Shown: positions 1 to 8,331 of the stretch, one piece after another | How the letters are laid out: each line of letters opens with the position of its first letter | How positions within the stretch are numbered: the stretch's first letter is position 1 | NCBI GenBank assembly: GCA_934317185.1 | Contig: CAKREJ010000068.1 | Coordinates: forward strand, 1 to 8,399 | Source: an uncultured Anaerobutyricum sp. | GTDB lineage: Bacteria > Bacillota > Clostridia > Lachnospirales > Lachnospiraceae | Length of the DNA stretch: 8,399 bases | Direction: 5' to 3' | Notes under the pieces: generated by a model | What the model was told of the DNA's origin: nothing | What the model saw: only the letters and a program-made list of their open reading frames with translations | Databases searched by the model: none | Translations under genes and position numbers: made by a program

Positions 1-47
1 TTTTGCAATACGTGAAATTGTATAACATTTAAGCCGGAATTTTATAA

Positions 48-91
48 AAAACTGTTTTATTTGCCACGTTGACAAAACTGCGTTTATTTGC
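48..91. repeat. Imperfect direct repeat overlapping the guaB promoter
   Basis: Copy 1 (48-64) reads AAAACTG-T-TTTATTTGC and copy 2 (74-91) reads AAAACTG-CG-TTTATTTGC. Sixteen bases are identical, with only the central T/CG differing, and the copies are offset by 26-27 bp. Copy 2 starts at the last base of the -35 box and ends just before the -10 box, so a protein bound there would compete with RNA polymerase. It may be a two-site operator or a relic of a small duplication. No known regulator motif is recognised. Confidence 0.5.
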
Positions 92-97
92 TAACAT
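69..97 (+). promoter_or_regulatory. Probable sigma-A promoter of guaB
   Basis: A perfect -35 box TTGACA lies at 69-74. After a 17-bp spacer comes TAACAT at 92-97, which matches 4 of 6 positions of the -10 consensus and is preceded by TG at 89-90, giving an extended -10 (TGnTAACAT). An alternative -10, CATAAT at 95-100, has a 20-bp spacer and is less likely. Transcription would begin near 104, leaving a leader of about 55 nt before the guaB start at 159. That is too short for a purine riboswitch, and none is seen. The assignment is by inspection only. Confidence 0.65.
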
Positions 98-113
98 AAT
101 TTACTAATATTAG

Positions 114-1610
<1,497 letters not shown>

Positions 1611-1622
1611 TAAGAACGCAAA

Positions 1623-1670
1623 GGGCTGCGCAGATGGGGGTAATCTTCATCTGTGCAGTTCTTTTTTGTT
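1623..1670 (+). terminator. Intrinsic terminator after guaB
   Basis: A 14-bp stem pairs 1623-1636 with 1648-1661, including three G-T wobbles, around an 11-nt loop (1637-1647). It is followed at once by six T residues (1662-1667) and then GTTT. The hairpin begins 12 nt after the guaB stop codon. It is one of the clearest signals in the window and separates guaB from the amidase gene. On the opposite strand there is no comparable T run, so it appears one-directional. Confidence 0.93.
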
Positions 1671-1701
1671 TAAAGAATTCTATGTAGAAAGAGGTGGTTG
1701 G

Positions 1702-2466
1702 ATGTTTTTTTCCAGAGACCGGAAACAGATCTGGATGAATAATAAAGTGAGGAAAAGAAAAAAGTCTGGGAAAAAACGAAAAGGAAAGAAAAAGACAGCA
1801 AATAGAAAGCAATTAATCATTACGGTTTTTCTTTTGGCAGTATTTGTTTCTGTTTTACATAATAATTTTTTATGGATGACGAATAAAGTGACAGGAATTT
1901 CCGAGAATCAGGAGAAAGGAGAGATTTCCGGTCAGCGGATACTTCCTGCGGAGGATGGGATTTGTGGAAGACCGGAGATTATCGAAGATTTTTTAGACAA
2001 GAATCCGTATAGCAGAAGTGGGATTGTACTTAAGAAAGTAAAAGGTGTTGTTATTCATTATGTTGAAAACCCCGGCAGTACGGCAAAGGAGAACAGAGAT
2101 TATTTTAATAATCTTCAAAATACCCATCTTACAAAGGCAAGTAGTCATTATATTGTTGGATTGGACGGAGAGATTATTCAGTGTATTCCACAAAGTGAGA
2201 TTTCCTATGCATCAAATAACAGAAATAAGGATACGATTTCTATTGAATGTTGTCATCCGAAGAAGAATGGGAAGTTTAATGAGAAAACTTATGACTCGGT
2301 AGTGCATCTGACGGCGTGGATTTGCAAGATGTATGGATTATCTTCCAAAAATGTGATTCGTCATTATGATGTTACTGGTAAAATGTGTCCCAAATATTAT
2401 GTAAAACATGGGCAAGCATGGAAAGAATTTTGCAATAAAGTGCAGGAATGTCTGGAAAAAGATTGA
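1702..2466 (+). CDS. Membrane-anchored N-acetylmuramoyl-L-alanine amidase (Amidase_2 / T7-lysozyme fold)
   Basis: The 254-residue product should cleave the bond between N-acetylmuramic acid and L-alanine in peptidoglycan. A strongly basic tail (residues 15-36, 15 of 22 Lys or Arg) precedes one hydrophobic segment at about 37-52, predicting a type II protein with tail inside and catalytic domain outside. The Amidase_2 domain spans about 115-250. The zinc ligands of the T7-lysozyme family are visible: His119 (VIHYVENPGS), His221 and Cys229 in HYDVTGKMCP. Lys227 and Tyr150 (SSHYIVG) match the T7 catalytic lysine and tyrosine, and the H-x5-K-x-C spacing is exact, so the enzyme should be active. 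ATG 1702 is chosen because GAGGTG (1691-1696) sits 5 nt upstream; an in-frame TTG at 1666 lies inside the terminator T-tract. No clear promoter lies between the terminator and this start. It may act in wall turnover, division or sporulation, which cannot be told from sequence. No recognised gene symbol. Confidence 0.9.
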   Translation: MFFSRDRKQIWMNNKVRKRKKSGKKRKGKKKTANRKQLIITVFLLAVFVSVLHNNFLWMTNKVTGISENQEKGEISGQRILPAEDGICGRPEIIEDFLDKNPYSRSGIVLKKVKGVVIHYVENPGSTAKENRDYFNNLQNTHLTKASSHYIVGLDGEIIQCIPQSEISYASNNRNKDTISIECCHPKKNGKFNEKTYDSVVHLTAWICKMYGLSSKNVIRHYDVTGKMCPKYYVKHGQAWKEFCNKVQECLEKD

Positions 2467-2467
2467 T

Positions 2468-2473
2468 TATAAT
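2468..2473 (+). promoter_or_regulatory. Perfect TATAAT -10 hexamer after the amidase stop, without a -35 partner
   Basis: TATAAT begins 2 nt after the amidase stop codon. No acceptable -35 hexamer is seen 16-18 bp upstream (the region reads GGAATG or similar), and the extended -10 TG is one base out of register. If used, transcription would start near 2480, giving a leader of about 127 nt for leuB with the CodY-like box inside the transcribed region. It may equally be a chance match in AT-rich sequence. Confidence 0.25.
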
Positions 2474-2528
2474 AGAAAAATGAGATATGATAAAGAAACG
2501 TGAGCATTTATACCCGTAAATATTCGAA

Positions 2529-2557
2529 TTGTTAATTTGCAGGAAATGATGTATGTT
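2529..2557 (+). promoter_or_regulatory. Candidate promoter of the leuB-ilvD-ilvB-serA-asd operon
   Basis: TTGTTA (2529-2534, 4 of 6 matches to the -35 consensus) and TATGTT (2552-2557, 4 of 6 to the -10) are separated by exactly 17 bp. Each box is only moderate, and TATAAA at 2571-2576 or the TATAAT at 2468-2473 are alternatives. The attraction of this placement is that the CodY-like box 2534-2548 falls within the spacer, so binding would block polymerase. There is no terminator after the amidase gene, so some read-through into leuB is also possible. Confidence 0.3.
2534..2548. promoter_or_regulatory. Candidate CodY-binding box upstream of leuB
   Basis: The 15 bases AATTTGCAGGAAATG match the published low-GC Firmicute CodY consensus (AATTTTCWGAAAATT) at 12 of 15 positions, including the central C-W-G core. 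The mismatches are at positions 6, 10 and 15. CodY binds when branched-chain amino acids and, in many species, GTP are abundant, and the leu and ilv operons are classical targets, so the context agrees well. A weaker half-match (about 9 of 15) abuts it at 2519-2533. Whether this organism has CodY cannot be seen here. Confidence 0.5.
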
Positions 2558-2606
2558 AATTCATAAAGAGTATAAAGGCTAGAAGAAAAAGGAAAGGGAT
2601 GAAACA

Positions 2607-3689
2607 ATGAGTTATAAAGTAGGTGTAATCCGAGGAGACGGAATTGGTCCGGAAATCGTGGCAGAGGCACTTAAAGTATTAGATAAAGTGGCAGAGAAAT
2701 ATAACGAGAAGTTTGATTACACAGATATTCTTCTTGGTGGGGCATCTATTGATGCAACGGGAAAGCCTCTTACAGAAGAAGCTTTAGAGACAGCAAAAAG
2801 CTGTGATGCTGTACTGATGGGATCTATCGGTGGTAATACAACAACTTCTCCATGGTATAAGCTTCCGGCGAATTTAAGACCCGAAGCAGGACTCCTTGCT
2901 ATCCGTAAAGGACTTGGATTATTTGCAAATATGAGACCGGCATATCTTTATGAAGAGTTAAAAGATGCCTGCCCATTAAGAGAAGATATTATCGGAGATG
3001 GATTTGATCTTGTTGTTATGAGAGAACTGACAGGTGGTCTTTATTTTGGAGAAAGAAAGACATTTGAAGAAGATGGCATGACAAAGGCTGTAGATACACT
3101 TACATACAGCGAAGAAGAGATTCGTCGTATAGCTGTTCGTGGTTTTGATATTGCCATGAAGAGAAGAAAGAAAGTAACAAGTGTAGATAAAGCGAACGTA
3201 TTGGATTCTTCCCGCTTATGGAGAAAGGTTGTTAATGAAGTAGCCCAGGATTATCCGGAAGTAGAATTGGAGCATATGTTAGTTGATAACTGTGCCATGC
3301 AGTTAGTCAGAGACCCTAAGCAGTTTGATGTAATTCTTACAGAGAATATGTTTGGAGACATTTTATCTGATGAGGCAAGTATGGTAACCGGTTCTATCGG
3401 AATGTTATCTTCTGCAAGCTTAAAAGAAGGAAGCTTCGGATTATATGAGCCAAGTCATGGTTCTGCACCGGATATTGCAGGACAGGATATTGCTAATCCG
3501 ATCGCAACTATTCTTTCTGCGTCTATGCTTCTTCGTTATTCCTTCAATATGGACGAGGCAGCCGATGCTGTAGATAATGCAGTAAAGCAGGTATTAAAGG
3601 ATGGATACCGTACAGTAGACATCATGTCTGACGGAATGACAAAGGTTGGATGTAAAGAGATGGGAACACTTATCGTAGAACGCATTTAA
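2607..3689 (+). CDS. leuB: 3-Isopropylmalate dehydrogenase (LeuB)
   Basis: This enzyme oxidises and decarboxylates (2R,3S)-3-isopropylmalate with NAD+ to 2-oxoisocaproate in leucine synthesis, in the cytoplasm. The full-length 360-residue protein shows GDGIGPE at 10-16 and the substrate arginines Arg100, Arg110 and Arg139. Catalytic Tyr146 (GGLYFG) and Lys195 (SVDKANVL) are present, as are the metal-binding aspartates Asp227, Asp251 and Asp255 ([13 protein letters not shown]). The NAD-binding loop HGSAPDIAG at 284-292 carries Asp289, which marks NAD rather than NADP use. The start has an AAAGGG ribosome-binding site (2593-2598) 8 nt upstream. It is the first gene of the apparent operon, 16 nt before ilvD. 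leuA, leuC and leuD are not adjacent. The same family includes 3-methylmalate, tartrate and isocitrate dehydrogenases. A role in a citramalate route to isoleucine cannot be excluded, but the residues and context favour LeuB. Confidence 0.95.
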   Translation: MSYKVGVIRGDGIGPEIVAEALKVLDKVAEKYNEKFDYTDILLGGASIDATGKPLTEEALETAKSCDAVLMGSIGGNTTTSPWYKLPANLRPEAGLLAIRKGLGLFANMRPAYLYEELKDACPLREDIIGDGFDLVVMRELTGGLYFGERKTFEEDGMTKAVDTLTYSEEEIRRIAVRGFDIAMKRRKKVTSVDKANVLDSSRLWRKVVNEVAQDYPEVELEHMLVDNCAMQLVRDPKQFDVILTENMFGDILSDEASMVTGSIGMLSSASLKEGSFGLYEPSHGSAPDIAGQDIANPIATILSASMLLRYSFNMDEAADAVDNAVKQVLKDGYRTVDIMSDGMTKVGCKEMGTLIVERI

Positions 3690-3705
3690 AACTTGGAGGT
3701 TAATT

Positions 3706-5379
3706 ATGAATAGTGATCATGTAAAAAAAGGAATGCAGCAGGCACCACACCGTTCCCTGTTTAATGCATTAGGATATACAAAAGAAGAGATGGAAAGACC
3801 ATTAGTAGGTATCGTAAGTTCTTATAATGAGATTGTACCGGGACATATGAACCTTGATAAGATTACACAGGCAGTAAAGATGGGAGTTGCTATGGCCGGT
3901 GGTACACCGGTTGTATTTCCTGCTATTGCTGTTTGTGATGGTATTGCAATGGGACATACCGGAATGAAGTATTCTTTAGTAACAAGAGAACTGATCGCAG
4001 ATTCTACAGAATGTATGGCAAAGGCACATCAGTTTGATGCGTTAGTTATGATTCCTAACTGTGATAAAAATGTACCGGGGCTGTTAATGGCGGCAGCACG
4101 TATTAATGTTCCGACTGTTTTTGTAAGTGGTGGTCCAATGTTAGCCGGACATGTTGACGGAAGAAAGAGAAGTCTTTCCTCTATGTTTGAGGCAGTAGGT
4201 GCTTATGAAGCCGGTAAAATGACAGCAGAGAAGGTAGAGGAGTATGTTAATAAAGTATGTCCTACCTGTGGTTCCTGCTCCGGTATGTATACAGCGAACT
4301 CTATGAACTGTATGACTGAGGTTCTTGGTATGGGACTTCAGGGTAACGGTACAATTCCGGCAGTATATTCCGAAAGAATCCGTCTTGCAAAACATGCAGG
4401 TATGAAGGTTATGGAATTATTAAAGAATAATGTACGTCCAAGTGATATTATGACAAAGAAAGCTTTCTTAAACTGCTTAACTGTAGATATGGCTCTTGGA
4501 TGTTCAACAAATACAATGCTTCACCTTCCTGCGATTGCACATGAAGCAGGCGTAGAACTGAATATGGATATTGCTAACGAGATCAGTGCAAAGACACCAA
4601 ACCTTTGCCATCTTGCACCGGCTGGTCCTACTTATATGGAAGACTTAAATGAAGCTGGCGGTGTATACGCTGTTATGAATGAACTTAGTAAAAAGGGACT
4701 TCTTTATGAAGATCAGATTACAGTAACAGGAAAGACGGTAGGAGAGAACATCAAAGATGTGCATAACTTAAATCCTGAAGTTATCCGTCCGATTGATAAC
4801 CCATATATGGCACAGGGTGGAATCGCAGTACTGAAAGGAAATATTGCACCGGATACCGGTATCGTAAAACAGTCTGCAGTTGTTCCTGAGATGATGGTAC
4901 ATGAAGGTCCGGCAAGAGTTTTTGACTGCGAGGAAGATGCGATTAAAGCAATTAAAGGTGGAGATATTGTTCCCGGTGATGTTGTTGTTATTCGCTATGA
5001 AGGACCAAAGGGTGGCCCTGGAATGAGAGAAATGTTAAATCCTACATCGGCAATCGCAGGAATGGGACTTGGAGATTCTGTTGCTTTAATTACGGACGGA
5101 CGTTTCTCCGGTGCATCCAGAGGGGCTTCTATCGGACATGTATCCCCTGAAGCGGCTGTTGGTGGACCGATTGCTTTAATTGAAGAGGGAGATATTATTA
5201 AGATAGATATTCCAAACAATAGCTTAAATGTAGATGTTTCTGATGAAGAATTAGCAAAGAGAAGAGAAAAATGGCAGCCAAGAGACCCTAAGATTACAGA
5301 CGGTTATCTTCGTCGTTATGCTGCTCTTGTTACTTCTGGAAACAGAGGAGCAGTTTTAGATGTAGACCAGTTAAAATAA
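3706..5379 (+). CDS. ilvD: Dihydroxy-acid dehydratase (IlvD)
   Basis: This iron-sulfur enzyme dehydrates 2,3-dihydroxy-isovalerate and 2,3-dihydroxy-3-methylvalerate to the keto acids of valine and isoleucine. The 557-residue protein is of normal length. Visible motifs are [11 protein letters not shown] (77-87), the signature NCDKNVPG with cluster-ligand Cys119, SGGPMLAGH (141-149), and [19 protein letters not shown] (185-203) with the second cluster Cys at 191. The C-terminal block [11 protein letters not shown] (433-443) and [11 protein letters not shown] (463-473) complete the family pattern. The plant and mycobacterial [2Fe-2S] forms have a third cysteine in an NTCNMHL motif. Here the equivalent segment reads VPGHMNL (44-50), as in E. 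coli IlvD, suggesting an oxygen-labile cluster suited to an anaerobe. GGAGG (3695-3699) lies 6 nt before the ATG. Gaps are 16 nt to leuB and 20 nt to ilvB, so co-transcription is likely. Confidence 0.97.
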   Translation: MNSDHVKKGMQQAPHRSLFNALGYTKEEMERPLVGIVSSYNEIVPGHMNLDKITQAVKMGVAMAGGTPVVFPAIAVCDGIAMGHTGMKYSLVTRELIADSTECMAKAHQFDALVMIPNCDKNVPGLLMAAARINVPTVFVSGGPMLAGHVDGRKRSLSSMFEAVGAYEAGKMTAEKVEEYVNKVCPTCGSCSGMYTANSMNCMTEVLGMGLQGNGTIPAVYSERIRLAKHAGMKVMELLKNNVRPSDIMTKKAFLNCLTVDMALGCSTNTMLHLPAIAHEAGVELNMDIANEISAKTPNLCHLAPAGPTYMEDLNEAGGVYAVMNELSKKGLLYEDQITVTGKTVGENIKDVHNLNPEVIRPIDNPYMAQGGIAVLKGNIAPDTGIVKQSAVVPEMMVHEGPARVFDCEEDAIKAIKGGDIVPGDVVVIRYEGPKGGPGMREMLNPTSAIAGMGLGDSVALITDGRFSGASRGASIGHVSPEAAVGGPIALIEEGDIIKIDIPNNSLNVDVSDEELAKRREKWQPRDPKITDGYLRRYAALVTSGNRGAVLDVDQLK

Positions 5380-5399
5380 TTGGAAAGGGTAATTTTATA

Positions 5400-7100
5400 A
5401 TGAAGCAGGTTCTTAATGGTTCAGAAATTGTATTAGAATGTTTAAAGGAGCAGGGGGTAGACACGGTTTTTGGTTATCCGGGTGGAGCAATTTTAAATAT
5501 TTATGATGAATTATATAAACAAAGTGATAAAATCCATCACGTTCTCACTTCTCACGAGCAGGGAGCTTCCCATGCGGCAGATGGCTATGCCAGAGCAACA
5601 GGAAAAGTAGGAGTATGCATGGCTACGTCCGGTCCGGGGGCAACAAATCTTGTGACTGGACTGGCAACCGCTTATATGGATTCTATTCCGGTTGTGGCGA
5701 TTACAGCAAATGTTGGTGTAAGTCTTCTTGGAAAGGATTCTTTTCAGGAGATCGATATCAAGGGTGTGACAATGCCGGTTACAAAGCATAATTATATCGT
5801 AAAAGATATTGAAAAGCTTGCAGATACGATTCGTGAGGCTTTTCAGATCGCACAGTCAGGAAGAAAGGGTCCGGTTTTAGTAGATATTACAAAGGATGTT
5901 ACGGCGGCAAAAACTTACTTTGAATCAGTAACTCCGGCAGTAATTCATCCGGTTTGCGATACAATCAAGGAAAAGAGTGTAAAGGAAGCAATCGAGATGA
6001 TCGAGTCAGCAAAACAGCCCTATGTTCTTCTTGGTGGAGGTTGTGTTTTGTCTGATGCCAGTGAGCAGGTTCGGGAGTTTGTTGGAAAGATTAATGCACC
6101 GGTCTGTGATACACTTATGGGAAAGGGTACTTTCCCGGGAGAAGATCCGGCATATACCGGAATGCTTGGAATGCATGGAACCAAAACATCTAATATTGGA
6201 GTATCAAAAGCAGATTTATTGATTGCGATCGGTACACGTTTCAGTGATCGTGTCTATGGTAATGCTAAAACCTTTGCCAGTCATGCCAAGATTATTCAGA
6301 TTGATATTGATCCGGCAGAAGTAAATAAAAATATTTTAATTGACGTACCAATTATAGGTGATGTAAAAGCAGTGCTCACTATTTTAAACCGAAGGATTAA
6401 ACAGCAGCATCACGAAGAATGGATGAAAGAAATTCAGGATATGAAGGAAAAATATCCGATGACTTACCATCAGGAACGTCTTTCCGGCCCGGGACTTATC
6501 GAGAAGATTTATGAAATTACAAAAGGAAATGCGATCATTACAACAGAGGTTGGTCAGCATCAGATGTGGGCTGCTCAGTATTACAAATATAAATCTCCTC
6601 GTCAGTTCCTTACTTCAGGAGGACTTGGAACAATGGGTTATGGACTTGGTGCTGCGATCGGTGCCAAGTGTGGCTGTTCGGATAAGGTTGTTGTCAATAT
6701 TGCAGGAGATGGATGTTTCCGTATGAATATGAATGAGATTGCAACAGCAACCCGTTCTGAGATTCCGGTAATTGAAGTAGTAGTCAATAATCATGTTCTT
6801 GGCATGGTTCGCCAATGGCAGAATCTTTTCTATGGTCAGCGTTATTCTTCCACGACTCTCTATGACAAGGTTGACTTTGTAAAGCTTGCAGAAGCAATGG
6901 GATCAAAGGCAAAGCGAGTAGAGACAATTGAAGAATTTGAGGCGGCATTCAAGGAAGCGGTTGCGTCTAATGAACCATATTTACTGGACTGTATCATCGA
7001 CAGCGATGATAAAGTGTGGCCAATGGTAGCACCGGGTGGTTCGATCAGTGATGCTTTCAATGAAGAAGATTTAGAAAAGAAAAAGAGTGAATTAAAATAA
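5400..7100 (+). CDS. ilvB: Acetolactate synthase large (catalytic) subunit (IlvB)
   Basis: This thiamine-diphosphate enzyme joins two pyruvates to 2-acetolactate, or pyruvate and 2-oxobutyrate to 2-aceto-2-hydroxybutyrate, the first common step of valine, leucine and isoleucine synthesis. The 566-residue protein has an N-terminal pyrimidine-binding domain (about 1-170) with catalytic Glu53 (SHEQGASHAADGYAR). The central domain spans about 193-325, and the C-terminal diphosphate domain runs from about 385 to 535. Its metal/TPP motif runs from GDG at 436-438 to NN at 463-464. The RFSDR motif (280-284) and Trp473 (VRQWQNLFYG) mark the anabolic FAD-binding acetohydroxyacid synthases rather than the catabolic AlsS type. 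The site equivalent to the proline of plant herbicide-sensitive enzymes is Gly106. GAAAGGG (5383-5389) lies 10 nt before the start. A regulatory small subunit (ilvN) does not follow; serA starts 16 nt after the stop. Confidence 0.95.
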   Translation: MKQVLNGSEIVLECLKEQGVDTVFGYPGGAILNIYDELYKQSDKIHHVLTSHEQGASHAADGYARATGKVGVCMATSGPGATNLVTGLATAYMDSIPVVAITANVGVSLLGKDSFQEIDIKGVTMPVTKHNYIVKDIEKLADTIREAFQIAQSGRKGPVLVDITKDVTAAKTYFESVTPAVIHPVCDTIKEKSVKEAIEMIESAKQPYVLLGGGCVLSDASEQVREFVGKINAPVCDTLMGKGTFPGEDPAYTGMLGMHGTKTSNIGVSKADLLIAIGTRFSDRVYGNAKTFASHAKIIQIDIDPAEVNKNILIDVPIIGDVKAVLTILNRRIKQQHHEEWMKEIQDMKEKYPMTYHQERLSGPGLIEKIYEITKGNAIITTEVGQHQMWAAQYYKYKSPRQFLTSGGLGTMGYGLGAAIGAKCGCSDKVVVNIAGDGCFRMNMNEIATATRSEIPVIEVVVNNHVLGMVRQWQNLFYGQRYSSTTLYDKVDFVKLAEAMGSKAKRVETIEEFEAAFKEAVASNEPYLLDCIIDSDDKVWPMVAPGGSISDAFNEEDLEKKKSELK

Positions 7101-7116
7101 GAAAGGAAGATATATA

Positions 7117-8280
7117 ATGTTTCAGTATAAATGCTTAAATCCGATTTCTGCATGCGGAATTTCTTTATTTACAGAAGAATATAAACAGGTGGAAGAATTA
7201 CAGGAGGCAGATGCAGTATTAGTAAGAAGTGCTGCAATGCATGACATGCAGGAGGTCCCTAATCTTTTAGCCGTTGCAAGAGCAGGTGCCGGCGTAAACA
7301 ATATTCCTGTTGCAGATTATTCTGATAAAGGAATTGTTGTATTTAATACACCGGGAGCGAATGCAAACGGAGTAAAAGAAATGGTTATTGCGGGAATGTT
7401 ATTAGCATCCCGTGATTTGATCGGTGGTAATAAATGGGTAGAAGAGAATAAAGAAGACCCAAACATTACAAAAGCAATGGAAAAAGCAAAAAAAGCTTTC
7501 GCAGGAAGAGAAATCCAGAATAAAAAGATTGGTGTTATCGGTCTTGGAGCAATCGGTGTTCTTGTAGCCAATGCAGCACACAATCTGAACATGGAAGTTT
7601 ATGGATATGATCCATTCTTATCTGTAAAGTCTGCATGGAATTTATCAAGAGCAGTACATCATGTATCTTCTATTGATGAGATTTTTGAAAACTGTGATTT
7701 CATCACAATTCATGTTCCACTGTTAGACAGTACAAAGAACATGATCAGTGCAGAAGGCATTGCAAAGATGAAAAAAGATGCAGTTATTTTAAACTTTGCA
7801 CGTAACGGTCTTGTAGACGAAGATGCTTTAGTAGCTGCATTAGAGAATGGCAAGCTGGCACATTATGTAACAGACTTCCCTACACCAAAGGTAGCCGGAG
7901 TAGATGGAGTTATCGCCTTCCCTCATCTTGGAGCTTCTACAGAAGAATCAGAAGATAACTGTGCAGAGATGGCAGTAGACCAGCTTATGGATTATCTGGA
8001 GAATGGTAATATTACAAACTCTGTAAATTATCCAAATACACAGCTTGGCGTATGCCAGACACAGGGACGTATTTCTATTTTACATAGAAATATTCCAAAT
8101 ATGCTTACTCGTTTCACAGGGGCATTTGCAAAAGATAACATTAATATTACAGAAATGAGTAACAAGACAAAAGGCGATTATGCATATGCGATTTTTGACG
8201 TGGATTCTGAGATTACAGAAGAATCTGTACAGCATATCGCAGATATTGAAGGCGTACTCAAAGTAAGAGTTATCAAATAA
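7117..8280 (+). CDS. serA: D-3-phosphoglycerate dehydrogenase, short ACT-containing form (SerA-like)
   Basis: This member of the D-isomer-specific 2-hydroxyacid dehydrogenases most likely oxidises 3-phosphoglycerate to 3-phosphohydroxypyruvate with NAD+, opening serine synthesis. The 387-residue protein has a substrate-domain segment VLVRSAAMHDM (34-44) and ARAGAGVNNIP (54-64). The Rossmann motif GLGAIG is at 142-147, followed by Asp165 (GYDP) at the usual NAD-specific place. Catalytic Arg229 (NFARNGLVDE) and His270 (FPHLGASTEES) are present. The C-terminus from about 317 is a single ACT domain (ILHRNIPNML to EGVLKVRVIK), suggesting serine or amino-acid feedback. The catalytic glutamate of classical PGDH (the Glu of the EP in DVFxxEP) is not present; the segment reads VTDFPTPKVAG (251-261). 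There is also a charged stretch at about 105-130 before the Rossmann fold. AAAGGA (7102-7107) is 9 nt upstream of the ATG. Because it follows ilvB, another 2-keto-acid reductase role is possible, but the ACT domain favours SerA. Confidence 0.8.
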   Translation: MFQYKCLNPISACGISLFTEEYKQVEELQEADAVLVRSAAMHDMQEVPNLLAVARAGAGVNNIPVADYSDKGIVVFNTPGANANGVKEMVIAGMLLASRDLIGGNKWVEENKEDPNITKAMEKAKKAFAGREIQNKKIGVIGLGAIGVLVANAAHNLNMEVYGYDPFLSVKSAWNLSRAVHHVSSIDEIFENCDFITIHVPLLDSTKNMISAEGIAKMKKDAVILNFARNGLVDEDALVAALENGKLAHYVTDFPTPKVAGVDGVIAFPHLGASTEESEDNCAEMAVDQLMDYLENGNITNSVNYPNTQLGVCQTQGRISILHRNIPNMLTRFTGAFAKDNINITEMSNKTKGDYAYAIFDVDSEITEESVQHIADIEGVLKVRVIK

Positions 8281-8331
8281 ACATCAGATAAACATAAATA
8301 GAAAATAAACATAGAAAGGTGTCATAGGAAA

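Noticed and set aside
4..22. Inverted repeat TGCAAT-7-ATTGTA upstream of guaB
   Set aside because: Six-base arms with one mismatch at the window edge; too short, and no context to support an operator.
38..52. Second CodY-like box upstream of guaB
   Set aside because: It has about 11 of 15 matches, but only through runs of A and T. The central C and G of the consensus are missing.
1666..1701. Upstream TTG start extending the amidase by 12 residues
   Set aside because: The TTG lies in the T-tract of the guaB terminator and has no Shine-Dalgarno site. ATG 1702 has GAGGTG at 5 nt.
2507..2522. Small hairpin (ATTTA/TAAAT) as a terminator after the amidase gene
   Set aside because: The stem is only about 5-6 bp and all A-T, with no following T run, so it is too weak to support as a terminator.
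2521..2533. PurR-box-like sequence TATTCGAATTGTT
   Set aside because: It resembles a Bacillus PurBox half-site, but there is no second site, the gene downstream is leuB rather than a purine gene, and the match relies on A/T positions.
2467..2606. T-box riboswitch or leucine-codon leader peptide before leuB
   Set aside because: The leader is only 140 nt, has no recognisable T-box sequence and no strong terminator hairpin. The short ATG frames (such as those near 2480 and 2547) contain no run of Leu, Ile or Val codons.
2599..2610. Four-codon mini-ORF (ATG AAA CAA TGA) overlapping the leuB start
   Set aside because: The Shine-Dalgarno sequence directly abuts its ATG but is correctly spaced for leuB at 2607, so initiation there is unlikely.
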